From NCBI RefSeq assembly GCF_014201195.1, contig NZ_JACHDS010000001.1, forward strand, positions 5,766,001 through 5,830,000: a stretch of 64,000 nucleotides of DNA, written 5' to 3'. A model generated the notes under the pieces. That model did not search any database, was not told where the DNA came from, and saw only the letters and a program-made list of their open reading frames with translations. Positions 58,643-64,000 of the stretch are shown piece after piece (within the stretch, counting starts at the first letter, position 1; every line of letters begins with the position of its first letter). The DNA is from Nocardiopsis mwathae. Its GTDB lineage: Bacteria > Actinomycetota > Actinomycetes > Streptosporangiales > Streptosporangiaceae. The position numbers and the translations under genes are program-made.

Positions 58643-59512
58643 GTGCACCGCAATACGATCCGCGCAGCGTGCCTGCTCGCCGGTCTCTCGGCGCTGGTCG
58701 TCCTGGGCGGCTGGACGATCGCCGGTGCCCAGGGGCTGCAACTCGGGATCGTCCTGGTGATCGTGATGAACGGCCTCGTGCTGTTCTTCGGCGACTCCAT
58801 GGCCTTGCGCGCCATGCGGGCACGGCCCATCAGCGAGATCGAGCAGCCCGAGCTCTACCGGATCGTGCGTGAGCTGGCCACCGAGGCGCGCCAGCCGATG
58901 CCGAGGCTCTACCTGTCGCCGACACCGGCACCCAACGCCTTCGCCACCGGGAGGGGGCCGCGCCGGGCCGCCATCTGCTGCACCACCGGGCTGCTGCGCC
59001 TGCTCAACGAGCGCGAGCTGCGCGGTGTCATCGCCCACGAGCTGGCGCACGTGCGCAGCCGCGACACCCTGGTCTGCTCGGTCGCCGCGACGCTGGCCGC
59101 CATCATCACGTCGCTGACCGCCCTGGCGCTGCTGCTGCCGCTCGGCGACTCCGAGGACGAGGACGTGCCGAGTCTGCTGGGCGGGCTGCTCTTCCTGGTG
59201 CTCGGCCCGGCCGCGGCCATGGTGGTCCGGGTCGCCGTCTCCCGCGGGCGGGAGTACCGTGCGGACGCGGCCGCGGCCCGCCTCACCGGCGACCCGGTGG
59301 GCCTGGCCAGCGCGCTGCGCAAGATCGAGGTCGGCGCGCGGACCCACCCGCTGCCGACCGAGGGGCGGCTGCTGGCGTCCGGCCACCTGATGATCACCCA
59401 CCCGTTCCCGCCGCAAGGGATGAGCCGGATCTTCGCCGTGCATCCGCCCACGCGCGAGCGCATCCGCCGCCTGCGCCGCCTGGCCGAGGACGAAGGCTGG
59501 GGCCTGCGGTGA
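58643..59512 (+). CDS. htpX: M48-family (HtpX-like) membrane metalloprotease
   Basis: Zinc protease with its active site facing the cytoplasm, thought to degrade damaged membrane proteins. The 289-residue protein has two N-terminal helices (AACLLAGLSALVVLGGWTIAG; GIVLVIVMNGLVLFFGDSMALRAM), the zinc motif HELAH (about 132-136) in GVIAHELAHVRSRDTL, two central helices, and the third-ligand region SRGREYRADAAAARLTGDP. C-terminal FAVHPPTRERIRRLRRL is the HtpX ending. GTG 58643 has GAGGAGGG about ten bases upstream. Confidence 0.93.
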   Translation: MHRNTIRAACLLAGLSALVVLGGWTIAGAQGLQLGIVLVIVMNGLVLFFGDSMALRAMRARPISEIEQPELYRIVRELATEARQPMPRLYLSPTPAPNAFATGRGPRRAAICCTTGLLRLLNERELRGVIAHELAHVRSRDTLVCSVAATLAAIITSLTALALLLPLGDSEDEDVPSLLGGLLFLVLGPAAAMVVRVAVSRGREYRADAAAARLTGDPVGLASALRKIEVGARTHPLPTEGRLLASGHLMITHPFPPQGMSRIFAVHPPTRERIRRLRRLAEDEGWGLR

Positions 59513-59522
59513 ACCGGGCCGC

Positions 59523-59546
59523 CGCCCTCGCCCTCGCCCTCGCCCT
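59523..59546 (+). repeat. Hexanucleotide repeat (CGCCCT, four units)
   Basis: Four exact CGCCCT units follow the htpX stop in non-coding sequence, 60 bases left of the putative attachment site. Confidence 0.8.
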
Positions 59547-59608
59547 CGCGCGCCGAGCCGGCGAGGCGCGGATGCCGTCGGCGGGCGACCCGTCCGGCGG
59601 AATCGGCT

Positions 59609-59629
59609 AGCGGTAGTTCACGAACTGGA
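59609..59629. repeat. Left attachment-site copy (yajQ 3'-end duplicate)
   Basis: AGCGGTAGTT and ACGAACTGGA separated by one base (C). On the minus strand with the preceding CTA it reads as FVNYR-stop, the end of yajQ. Twenty of 21 bases match the right copy. Confidence 0.75.
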
Positions 59630-59632
59630 AAC

Positions 59633-59662
59633 GGGGGTGGAGCCACCAGGGGCTCCACCCCC
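59633..59662 (-). terminator. Terminator inside the left end of the element
   Basis: Perfect 12-base arms GGGGGTGGAGCC and GGCTCCACCCCC around a six-base loop. On the minus strand it lies downstream of the XRE-TPR gene. Confidence 0.7.
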
Positions 59663-59670
59663 CTTAAGCC

Positions 59671-59691
59671 TCTCTGACCTGGCATTTCATG
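59671..59691 (-). repeat. Inner inverted repeat, left copy
   Basis: On the minus strand it reads CATGAAATGCC then AGGTCAGAGA, nearly the same as the plus-strand sequence at 62074-62094. Candidate recombinase arm- or core-binding site. Confidence 0.6.
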
Positions 59692-59775
59692 TCTCATCGC
59701 GTCGCGTCGAATCTCGCTCGATTCCAACCCTGTGTGCCCTGGATGTGCCCTCCTCCAGGCACACACCAGGAGCGT

Positions 59776-60756
59776 CTAGGCGTCGGCGTGCGCCTCGTCG
59801 AGCGCGTCCCGGTATTCACGCGCCCACTCGGCGCCCCGCTGGTCGTCGGGTAGACCGTCGAGTCCCACCCGGAGGTTCTCGGCGGCGTCGGCGTGGTCGC
59901 CGAGTGCCAGCAGCGCCAACCCGATGCCCATCCGGGAGAAGGTGGGCGAGAGCCAGTAGGCCGTGTCCGGGGGCGCCTGGTCGGCCGACGCGTCGGCAAG
60001 GTCGGCCGCCTCGTCGAGCAACCGGCGGGCGTCGTCCCGCTGCCCGAGCCAGGCGTAGCCGTGGGCGGCTTGGACGGCGTCGCCGACGCGCTGTAGGGGC
60101 GTGGCGCCGGGCGTGTGGTAAGCGGCGAGGAACCACCGCACGACCGCCCGGGGGCGTTGCTGCTGGCGCGCTAGGTACCCCTTGAAGTTCGCGGCTTGCG
60201 CGGCCAGCTCCCCGCTTCCGACGTCGTCGGCGCGTTCTTCGGCGGCGGTGAGCCAGCGGACCGCGTCGGCGTCGTTGCGGGCTTCGGCGTGCAGCCACCC
60301 GATGAACTGGGCCCATTCGGCGGCGACCTTGTGGAAGTCCTCCGCGTGCGGGCCGCGCGCATCGCGCGCCAGCTTGTCGATGCTGTCCCATTGCGCGGTG
60401 GTCGCGGGCAGCATCGCCACGGCGGGGAACACGTCGTCGAGTCGCCGTTGTGCGGCCAGGGCTCCGGCGAGTGCGTCCACGGTGCCCCTGTCGAGCCGCG
60501 AGGGTGCGGCGAGGGTGCGGGCGATGCGGGCGCGGTCGTCGGGGGTCAGGGCGTCGGCGAGTTCCACCAGCGCGCCCTCGGCGCCGAGGAGTTCGTCAAG
60601 GGCGTGGGCGAGCTGGGATGAGGGGCGTTGCTTGCCGTTGAGCACGCGCGACAGGTAGGCGCGGTCGTAGTTGAGCGTCCGCGCGGCTTGGCTCATCGAC
60701 ATACCGCGTGCGCGTAGCGCGTGGCGGACGCGAGAGGCGAAGTCGGTCACGGGCAC
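59776..60756 (-). CDS. XRE-family regulator with TPR-like sensor domain
   Basis: A 326-residue protein. Residues about 6-60 are an XRE helix-turn-helix (VRHALRARGMSMSQAARTLNYDRAYLSRVLNGKQRPSSQLAHALDELLGA). The remainder is all-helical and reads as tetratricopeptide repeats (WLHAEARNDADAVRWLTAAEERA, AAQAANFKGYLARQQ, GIGLALLALGDHADAAENLRVGL). This layout is common for regulators carried on actinobacterial integrative elements, where a peptide or protein partner binds the TPR part. GTG 60756 is directly preceded by a large TTGAC dyad, a likely autoregulatory operator. Confidence 0.88.
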   Translation of the reverse strand: MPVTDFASRVRHALRARGMSMSQAARTLNYDRAYLSRVLNGKQRPSSQLAHALDELLGAEGALVELADALTPDDRARIARTLAAPSRLDRGTVDALAGALAAQRRLDDVFPAVAMLPATTAQWDSIDKLARDARGPHAEDFHKVAAEWAQFIGWLHAEARNDADAVRWLTAAEERADDVGSGELAAQAANFKGYLARQQQRPRAVVRWFLAAYHTPGATPLQRVGDAVQAAHGYAWLGQRDDARRLLDEAADLADASADQAPPDTAYWLSPTFSRMGIGLALLALGDHADAAENLRVGLDGLPDDQRGAEWAREYRDALDEAHADA

Positions 60757-60762
60757 TCCCGG

Positions 60763-60801
60763 GTTGACCGTTGACTGTCACGGTAGTCAACACCGGTCAA
60801 C
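60763..60801. promoter_or_regulatory. Operator: paired TTGAC inverted repeats before the XRE-TPR gene
   Basis: Left side GTTGACCG-TTGACT (60763-60776), right side AGTCAA-CAC-CGGTCAAC (60785-60801). Each outer and inner half-site is inverted on the other side of GTCACGGT. It begins six bases upstream of the XRE start codon, so the bound regulator would block its own transcription or translation start. Confidence 0.65.
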
Positions 60802-60917
60802 TTCCGCCGGACAAGGGGCGGCCACCATGCTGCCGTCATGGGAACCGACCACGCCACGCTCCCCCAATTCGTCCGGCCTGCCGCCATAGCTCCAGATGAT
60901 CATTCCTATACCGCTGG

Positions 60918-61184
60918 CTACTGGTCGGAGTCGGGCTTGGCATCCGGCTGCATCACAACGAACGAACCCATGCCGGGCTCCGTGTACACCAGGCCATCCG
61001 CCCGCAACGCCCGCATGACCTTCTGGCCGGTAGCGGTTGCTATGCCGAACTCCTCGTGCAGCTGGATGACCGAAGGAATCCGCGTTCCAGGCGCATAAGT
61101 CCCAGAGCGGATGCGTTCCTTGATGATCTCGTGAACCTGGCGCCACCTGGGGCGATTGTCAGCTAGCTCTACCACGAAGCACAC
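60918..61184 (-). CDS. GntR-family winged-helix DNA-binding protein (short)
   Basis: An 88-residue protein that is essentially only the GntR winged helix: RWRQVHEIIKERIRSGTYAPGTRIPSVIQLHEEFGIATATGQKVMRALRADGLVYTEPGMGSFVV. It lacks an effector domain, as in the KorSA-type regulators of actinobacterial integrative elements, though those are larger. GTG 61184 is used; GTG 61175 is possible. It is divergent from the small-gene operon, about 150 bases away, and may control it. Confidence 0.86.
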   Translation of the reverse strand: MCFVVELADNRPRWRQVHEIIKERIRSGTYAPGTRIPSVIQLHEEFGIATATGQKVMRALRADGLVYTEPGMGSFVVMQPDAKPDSDQ

Positions 61185-61337
61185 AGTAGAGAGTCATCCC
61201 ATGGTTGGGCGAGCGATAGCATGACACGCTTGCTATAGCACACTGTAGTTCGGTTGTGTAAGGTCGGTAGACACAGAAGACCCCGGCGGCGTGGGGCGCC
61301 CCGGGGCACGGCCACCAGCTGTCAGGAGCTGATGACG

Positions 61338-61478
61338 ATGTCCATCCTGCCATCGCGGCGGAGCCGCCGCATCCGCCCGTACATCACCGCGCTGGAACAC
61401 CGGCGGGCCATCGAGGCCCGCCGGTTCCGGCAGTTCGCCGGACTGGTCGCGCTGAAGGCGATGGAGGTCGCGCGATGA
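61338..61478 (+). CDS. Small basic protein, first gene of element operon
   Basis: A 46-residue Arg-rich protein (ILPSRRSRRIRPYITALEHRRAIEARRFRQF). AGGAG at 61324-61328 suits ATG 61338 better than the in-frame ATG 61332. The stop overlaps the next start (ATGA). No known family; similar small basic proteins are common in actinobacterial integrative elements. Confidence 0.55.
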   Translation: MSILPSRRSRRIRPYITALEHRRAIEARRFRQFAGLVALKAMEVAR

Positions 61479-61690
61479 CCTCCGCTATCCGTGTCGTCCT
61501 CGGCGACATCACCGTGTTCCGCGAGTCCGAGCTTCCGTTCCCGCAGCGCTACACCGCCCGCTACCTCGGGTTCACGATCCGCCTGCGCACCTCCCGCGGC
61601 GACGTCTTCCGCGCGCTGGTGCGCGAGTGCGGACTCACCCGCGACCAGGCCGCCCGCCTGCTCAACCAGGTGGACAGGGGCCGACGATGA
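61475..61690 (+). CDS. Small hypothetical protein, second gene of element operon
   Basis: A 71-residue protein: a beta-rich first part (AIRVVLGDITVFRESELPFPQRYTARYLGFTIRLR) and a helical end (DVFRALVRECGLTRDQAARLLNQVDRG) that resembles a small ligand- or DNA-binding helix pair. Function unknown. Both ends overlap neighbouring genes by four bases. Confidence 0.6.
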   Translation: MTSAIRVVLGDITVFRESELPFPQRYTARYLGFTIRLRTSRGDVFRALVRECGLTRDQAARLLNQVDRGRR

Positions 61691-61905
61691 CCACCTGGTG
61701 TGAGATCAAGGACGTCGGCGACCCGATCCGGCTGCGAGCATGGGCCAACGCCATGGGCGCCCCGATCGTCCGCTCCGGCTACACCCTGGACGGCCGCGTC
61801 GTCCTCAGCGCGACCTGTCCCCACTGCGAGCGGCTGACCATCGTCGCCACCACGTCGGAGAAGAGCCTCTACCCGCCGATCGTGTGGAGGTCGCCCTTCG
61901 AGTAG
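61687..61905 (+). CDS. Small hypothetical protein with CPHC motif, third gene of element operon
   Basis: A 72-residue protein containing TCPHCERLTIV, half of a zinc-ribbon-type site; one more Cys lies near the N-terminus (TWCEIKD). Its start overlaps the preceding stop, and a strong terminator follows. Function unknown. Confidence 0.6.
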   Translation: MTTWCEIKDVGDPIRLRAWANAMGAPIVRSGYTLDGRVVLSATCPHCERLTIVATTSEKSLYPPIVWRSPFE

Positions 61906-61930
61906 CCAGATCCCCGCAACCGCCTGAACA

Positions 61931-61962
61931 GAACCCCGCCGTTACAGGGGACGGCGGGGTTC
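61931..61962 (+). terminator. Terminator of the element's small-gene operon
   Basis: Perfect 12-base arms GAACCCCGCCGT and ACGGCGGGGTTC around an eight-base loop. Confidence 0.8.
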
Positions 61963-62073
61963 GTGCTGTTCGGGAAGCGCCCACCCTTGGCGTGTACGGG
62001 CACGATGGCGTCCACTCTCCGCCCCGAACTCGGAGACATGTGCCCCGGGTGTGCCCTACGGCAGTGGCCGGAG

Positions 62074-62094
62074 CATGAAACTGCTGGTCAGAGA
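62074..62094 (+). repeat. Inner inverted repeat, right copy
   Basis: CATGAAACTGC then TGGTCAGAGA, inverted relative to 59671-59691 with three or four differences. It lies 19 bases from the right attachment-site copy. Confidence 0.6.
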
Positions 62095-62110
62095 ACCGGG
62101 CGGCTAGCGG

Positions 62111-62608
62111 TCAGCGGTAGTTGACGAACTGGAGGGCCAGGTCGAGGTCCTTCTCCTTGAGCAGGTTGATGACCGACTGCAGATCGTCCTTCTTCTTGGA
62201 GCTGACACGCAGCTCCTCGCCCTGGATCTGGGCTTTGACGCCCTTGGGGCCCTCTTCGCGGATGATCTTGGAGATCTTCTTGCCGTCCTCGGTGGAGATG
62301 CCCTCCTTGAGGGCGACCGGCAGGCGGTACTCCTTGCCGGAGATCTTCGGCTCGTCGGCCGGGTCGAGGACCTTCAGCGAGACGCTGCGCTTGATCAGCT
62401 TCTCCTTGAACACGTCGTATGCGGCCTTGACGCGCTCCTCGGAGTTGGCGCGGACCTCCACGCCCTGGTCGCCCGACCAGCTGATGGAGGCGCCGGTCCC
62501 CTTGAAGTCGAAGCGCTGGGAGAGTTCCTTGCCGGTCTGGTTCAGCGCGTTGTCGACCTCCTGGCGGTCGAGCTTGGATACGACGTCGAAACTGGACTCA
62601 GCGGCCAC
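62111..62608 (-). CDS. yajQ: YajQ family cyclic-di-GMP-binding protein (DUF520)
   Basis: A 165-residue nucleotide-binding protein of the YajQ family; relatives bind cyclic-di-GMP and act as effectors, others bind RNA. It shows the family start [34 protein letters not shown], the middle [25 protein letters not shown] and the end [31 protein letters not shown] 62608 has AAGGTG upstream. The coding sequence is intact, but its last codons appear to have been supplied by the adjacent integrated element. Confidence 0.94.
   Translation of the reverse strand: MAAESSFDVVSKLDRQEVDNALNQTGKELSQRFDFKGTGASISWSGDQGVEVRANSEERVKAAYDVFKEKLIKRSVSLKVLDPADEPKISGKEYRLPVALKEGISTEDGKKISKIIREEGPKGVKAQIQGEELRVSSKKKDDLQSVINLLKEKDLDLALQFVNYR
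62113..62133. repeat. Right attachment-site copy (inside the yajQ 3' end)
   Basis: AGCGGTAGTT and ACGAACTGGA separated by one base (G), encoding the last residues of YajQ on the minus strand. CGGCTAGCGGT just outside (62101-62111) also matches the bases around the left copy (59604-59614). Confidence 0.75.
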
Positions 62609-62816
62609 GTGTGTTCACACCTTTGACAGACGGTTGGCAGACGACCTTCGGGACCGCCCCGCAGGGCGGCCCGAGGGGTGGTGTCGACGCAGCCGGTCCG
62701 CGACGGGCAGGTCCGCGTTCGTCCGGCTGCGGCAGAGACAGAGCTTAGTCGTGCGGTGGCCGCCGTGCCCGGACAGCATGCCGAACGCGGCCTCAATCGC
62801 CCGGGAGGCAATCGAT

Positions 62817-62846
62817 TTCGTGTCCGCGCCACATGTCCGCTATCCT
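62817..62846 (+). promoter_or_regulatory. Candidate promoter for tRNA-Tyr
   Basis: TATCCT at 62841-62846 with TTTCGT 18 bases upstream, about 38 bases before the tRNA 5' end. The -35 is a weak match. Confidence 0.35.
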
Positions 62847-62883
62847 CATTCATGCGCCGCGACGACCACGTCGCCGCATCCCA

Positions 62884-62965
62884 GGCAGGTTGCCCGAGTG
62901 GCCAAAGGGAGCGGTCTGTAAAACCGCCGGCTCAGCCTACGCAGGTTCGAACCCTGCACCTGCCA
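62884..62965 (+). tRNA. tRNA-Tyr (anticodon GTA)
   Basis: The acceptor stem GGCAGGT (62884-62890) pairs with ACCTGCC (62958-62964), with discriminator A. The anticodon loop CTGTAAA gives GTA at 62918-62920, closed by GCGGT/ACCGC. The T arm GCAGG-TTCGAAC-CCTGC is perfect, and a long variable arm (about 62926-62939) is present as expected for Tyr. CCA is not encoded. Confidence 0.97.
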
Positions 62966-62976
62966 CCCGAGGAGAA

Positions 62977-63015
62977 CGCCCTCTGACCGCGCTTGTGCCG
63001 GTCAGGGGGCGCTTT
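62977..63015 (+). terminator. Terminator after tRNA-Tyr
   Basis: Thirteen-base arms (62977-62989 and 62999-63011) pair with one G-T wobble around a nine-base loop, followed by CTTT. Confidence 0.75.
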
Positions 63016-63196
63016 CGTGTCCGTGGGCCCCGATCCGGGGATTTGTCGCGGTGCGATGCCGGTGTGTCGGACCGGGGGCGCGGTCGGCCGTTGTTCGGCA
63101 GGGGCGACACCGACCGGGCCGGGCGGGTGGTTCTTCCGAGCGGCGCCGTGCTTCCCCGCCGCGGTCCTGCCCCGGCGCCGGCCGGTCCGCTAGGGC

Positions 63197-63270
63197 GTGT
63201 TCGGCGGATGCTTTCCTCCTGAGCGAGCGTCGTTCCGGTGGCCGCGAGCCGGGAATGATCCGTCGAACAC
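63197..63270. repeat. Dispersed imperfect palindromic repeat, copy 2
   Basis: Outer ends GTGTTCG and CGAACAC are exact inverses; inside, GCGGATGCTTTCC, TGAGCGAGCG and GGTGGCCGCG appear in the same order as in copy 1 at 4968-5034. Flanking CTAGGG (left) and CCTAGGG (further right, about 63297) are noted. Confidence 0.65.
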
Positions 63271-63538
63271 ATCCCCAACCTCTCAGGGCAGTACACCTAG
63301 GGCGGAGCGACACGCGACACGCCGTGTTCCCGCGGCGATTCTCCGGTGGAGCTATCCCGACATGGTGGAAATCCTTCGCTCGGAAGCGTCCGCGACGCCC
63401 GACTCCGCCGTGATTCAAGCTGATTTCATCGCGTGCGGTAAATGTTTTTCCAAAAGATTCGCCAATGGTCCTTGCATTGCAAGCCGTTTTTATCTCCAAT
63501 CATCCCCGAAGGGATGAACTGGACATTTGGAGTCAGGT

Positions 63539-63557
63539 GTTTTGTCGTTGACAAAAC
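63539..63557 (+). promoter_or_regulatory. Dyad with TTGACA, candidate promoter/operator
   Basis: GTTTTGTC and GACAAAAC flank GTT; the right half overlaps TTGACA (63548-63553), a consensus -35. A GATGAT at 63572-63577 is a weak -10 at 18-base spacing. A repressor bound to the dyad would block the promoter. Confidence 0.45.
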
Positions 63558-63659
63558 TATTGGCGCCGGAAGATGATTGCCCACGTCCACCGCATCAGGG
63601 ATGCCTGTCTTGGCGTCCTCATTCTCAGTAACCTCGTCTTTATCATCGGGGGATCCGTC

Positions 63660-63920
63660 ATGAAAAAGCTCGTAGCTGCGGGAGCCGCAGCTAGCGCGCT
63701 CTTGGGCGCAACGCTCATGGCTGCGCCCGCTCACGCAAACGGTCAGGCCAACAACAACTTCCAAGTGCTGCCCGTCCAGGTGTGCAACGCCAATGTCGGC
63801 GTGCTGGGTCTGGCGCTGCCGCTCGCTTCGCCACAGAAGACCGGCCACTGCACGAATGGTCCTGTCAGCAAGAACGTGGGCCACCACCACCACAAGAAGC
63901 ACCACGGCCACCACCACTGA
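63660..63920 (+). CDS. Small secreted chaplin-like protein with His-rich tail
   Basis: An 86-residue precursor. A Sec signal peptide (MKKLVAAGAAASALLGATLMAAPAHA, cleavage after AHA) is followed by a 45-residue hydrophobic-patterned domain, GQANNNFQVLPVQVCNANVGVLGLALPL, with two Cys (QVCNAN and GHCTNG). This resembles the chaplin motif only loosely (VPV-x-VCGN, then a second Cys). The end is a His/Lys tract (HHHHKKHHGHHH) that could bind metal. ATG 63660 follows GGGGGAT at suitable spacing. A surface or envelope role is inferred. Confidence 0.72.
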   Translation: MKKLVAAGAAASALLGATLMAAPAHANGQANNNFQVLPVQVCNANVGVLGLALPLASPQKTGHCTNGPVSKNVGHHHHKKHHGHHH

Positions 63921-63939
63921 CCACGAAAGAGGGAACCCC

Positions 63940-64000
63940 ATGCTTCGCAAGCTGGGAATCGCCGGCCTCGCCGTCGGCGCTGCGATGGGCGCAGTCTTGG
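63940..64000 (+). CDS. Start of a second small secreted protein (truncated by window end)
   Basis: ATG 63940 follows AAAGAGGG by six bases and opens a signal-peptide-like sequence (MLRKLGIAGLAVGAAMGAVL) that runs off the window. It lies 20 bases after the His-tailed protein and is similar in style, so the two are probably a tandem pair in one operon. Confidence 0.6.
   Translation, partial: MLRKLGIAGLAVGAAMGAVL

Larger units (their letters stand above)
59607..62133. mobile_element. Small integrated element at the 3' end of yajQ (integrase absent)
   Basis: The last seven codons of yajQ are present twice: in yajQ itself (62111-62133) and, with one base changed and a TAG stop, at 59607-59629. 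This is what site-specific insertion into a gene's 3' end leaves behind. Just inside lie inverted copies of a 20-odd-base sequence containing GGTCAGAGA (59671-59691 and 62074-62094), candidate recombinase-binding sites. The 2.5-kb interior carries an XRE-TPR regulator, a GntR-type regulator and three small coupled genes typical of actinobacterial integrative elements. No integrase, replication or transfer gene is present, so it is a remnant or a cis-mobilizable element. Inference from structure; no homology search was possible. Confidence 0.65.
62966..63659. other. Region between tRNA-Tyr and the secreted-protein genes
   Basis: No gene supported. It holds the tRNA terminator, copy 2 of the dispersed palindromic repeat, a stretch of lower GC (63415-63660), and a TTGACA-containing dyad (63539-63557) likely to be the promoter area of the secreted-protein genes. 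Confidence 0.5.

Noticed and set aside
60838-61098. Plus-strand frame MGTDHATLPQFV opposite the GntR gene
   Set aside because: Most of it is antisense to the clear GntR winged helix and shows no motif; the first 80 bases alone are too short to support.
62884-62965. tRNA-Tyr as attachment site of the adjacent element
   Set aside because: No duplicate of the tRNA 3' end is seen at 59.6 kb; the duplicated sequence is the yajQ 3' end instead.

Overview
The window is chromosomal DNA of a high-GC Gram-positive bacterium. The supporting markers are Lsr2, BldC, ClpC, a DUF5753/DUF397 (Scr1-type) protein, DUF4229, an actinobacterial-type N-acetylglutamate synthase, menaquinone genes and a full 14-subunit complex I with actinobacterial tails on NuoE and NuoJ. 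Protein style (many GTG starts, long Ala/Gly/Asp-rich linkers) and gene order suggest a member of the Nocardiopsaceae (Nocardiopsis or Streptomonospora-like). That assignment is inference from recall, not a database result.

Layout. 0-8 kb: lysS, a small LuxR-type regulator, a GNAT acetyltransferase, a small membrane protein, lsr2 and clpC, separated by unusually long gene-free stretches. 8-13 kb: a VapBC-type toxin-antitoxin pair, mutY, an anchored unknown protein, radA and a methyltransferase. 13-19.7 kb: a TIM-barrel isomerase-like protein with a 39-bp tandem repeat, a TetR regulator, proline dehydrogenase, proC, an AcuC-type deacetylase, a putative phosphatase and a BldC-like DNA-binding protein. 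19.9-24.3 kb: a System II cytochrome c maturation operon (resA-ccdA-resB-ccsB). 24.3-28.6 kb: a PLDc_N protein, bldC, DUF4229, then an accessory island bounded by two large palindromes that holds an unknown 110-aa protein and an N-terminally truncated DUF5753-DUF397 protein, followed by a secreted beta-propeller.

28.7-48.5 kb is the metabolic heart: menG, a geranylgeranyl-reductase-family protein, nuoABCDEFGHIJKLMN and a polyprenyl diphosphate synthase. It couples menaquinone synthesis and tailoring to the enzyme that reduces menaquinone. A perfect Rex (NADH/NAD+ sensor) operator lies before the reductase gene and a degenerate one before nuoA, so redox control of the block is likely. 48.6-59.5 kb carries a PRC-barrel protein, rarD, msrA, an Uma2 nuclease-like protein, a VOC protein, a Gln/Gly/Tyr-rich prion-like protein, an NAD(P)-binding protein, a PAP2 phosphatase, korAB (2-oxoacid:ferredoxin oxidoreductase) and htpX.

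59.6-62.1 kb looks like a small integrated element at the 3' end of yajQ: the last seven codons of yajQ are duplicated at the far end, and a pair of inverted repeats lies just inside the two copies. The cargo is an XRE-TPR regulator with its own operator, a GntR-type regulator and three translationally coupled small genes; no integrase is present. The window ends with yajQ, tRNA-Tyr and a pair of tandem small secreted-protein genes, the second cut by the window edge.
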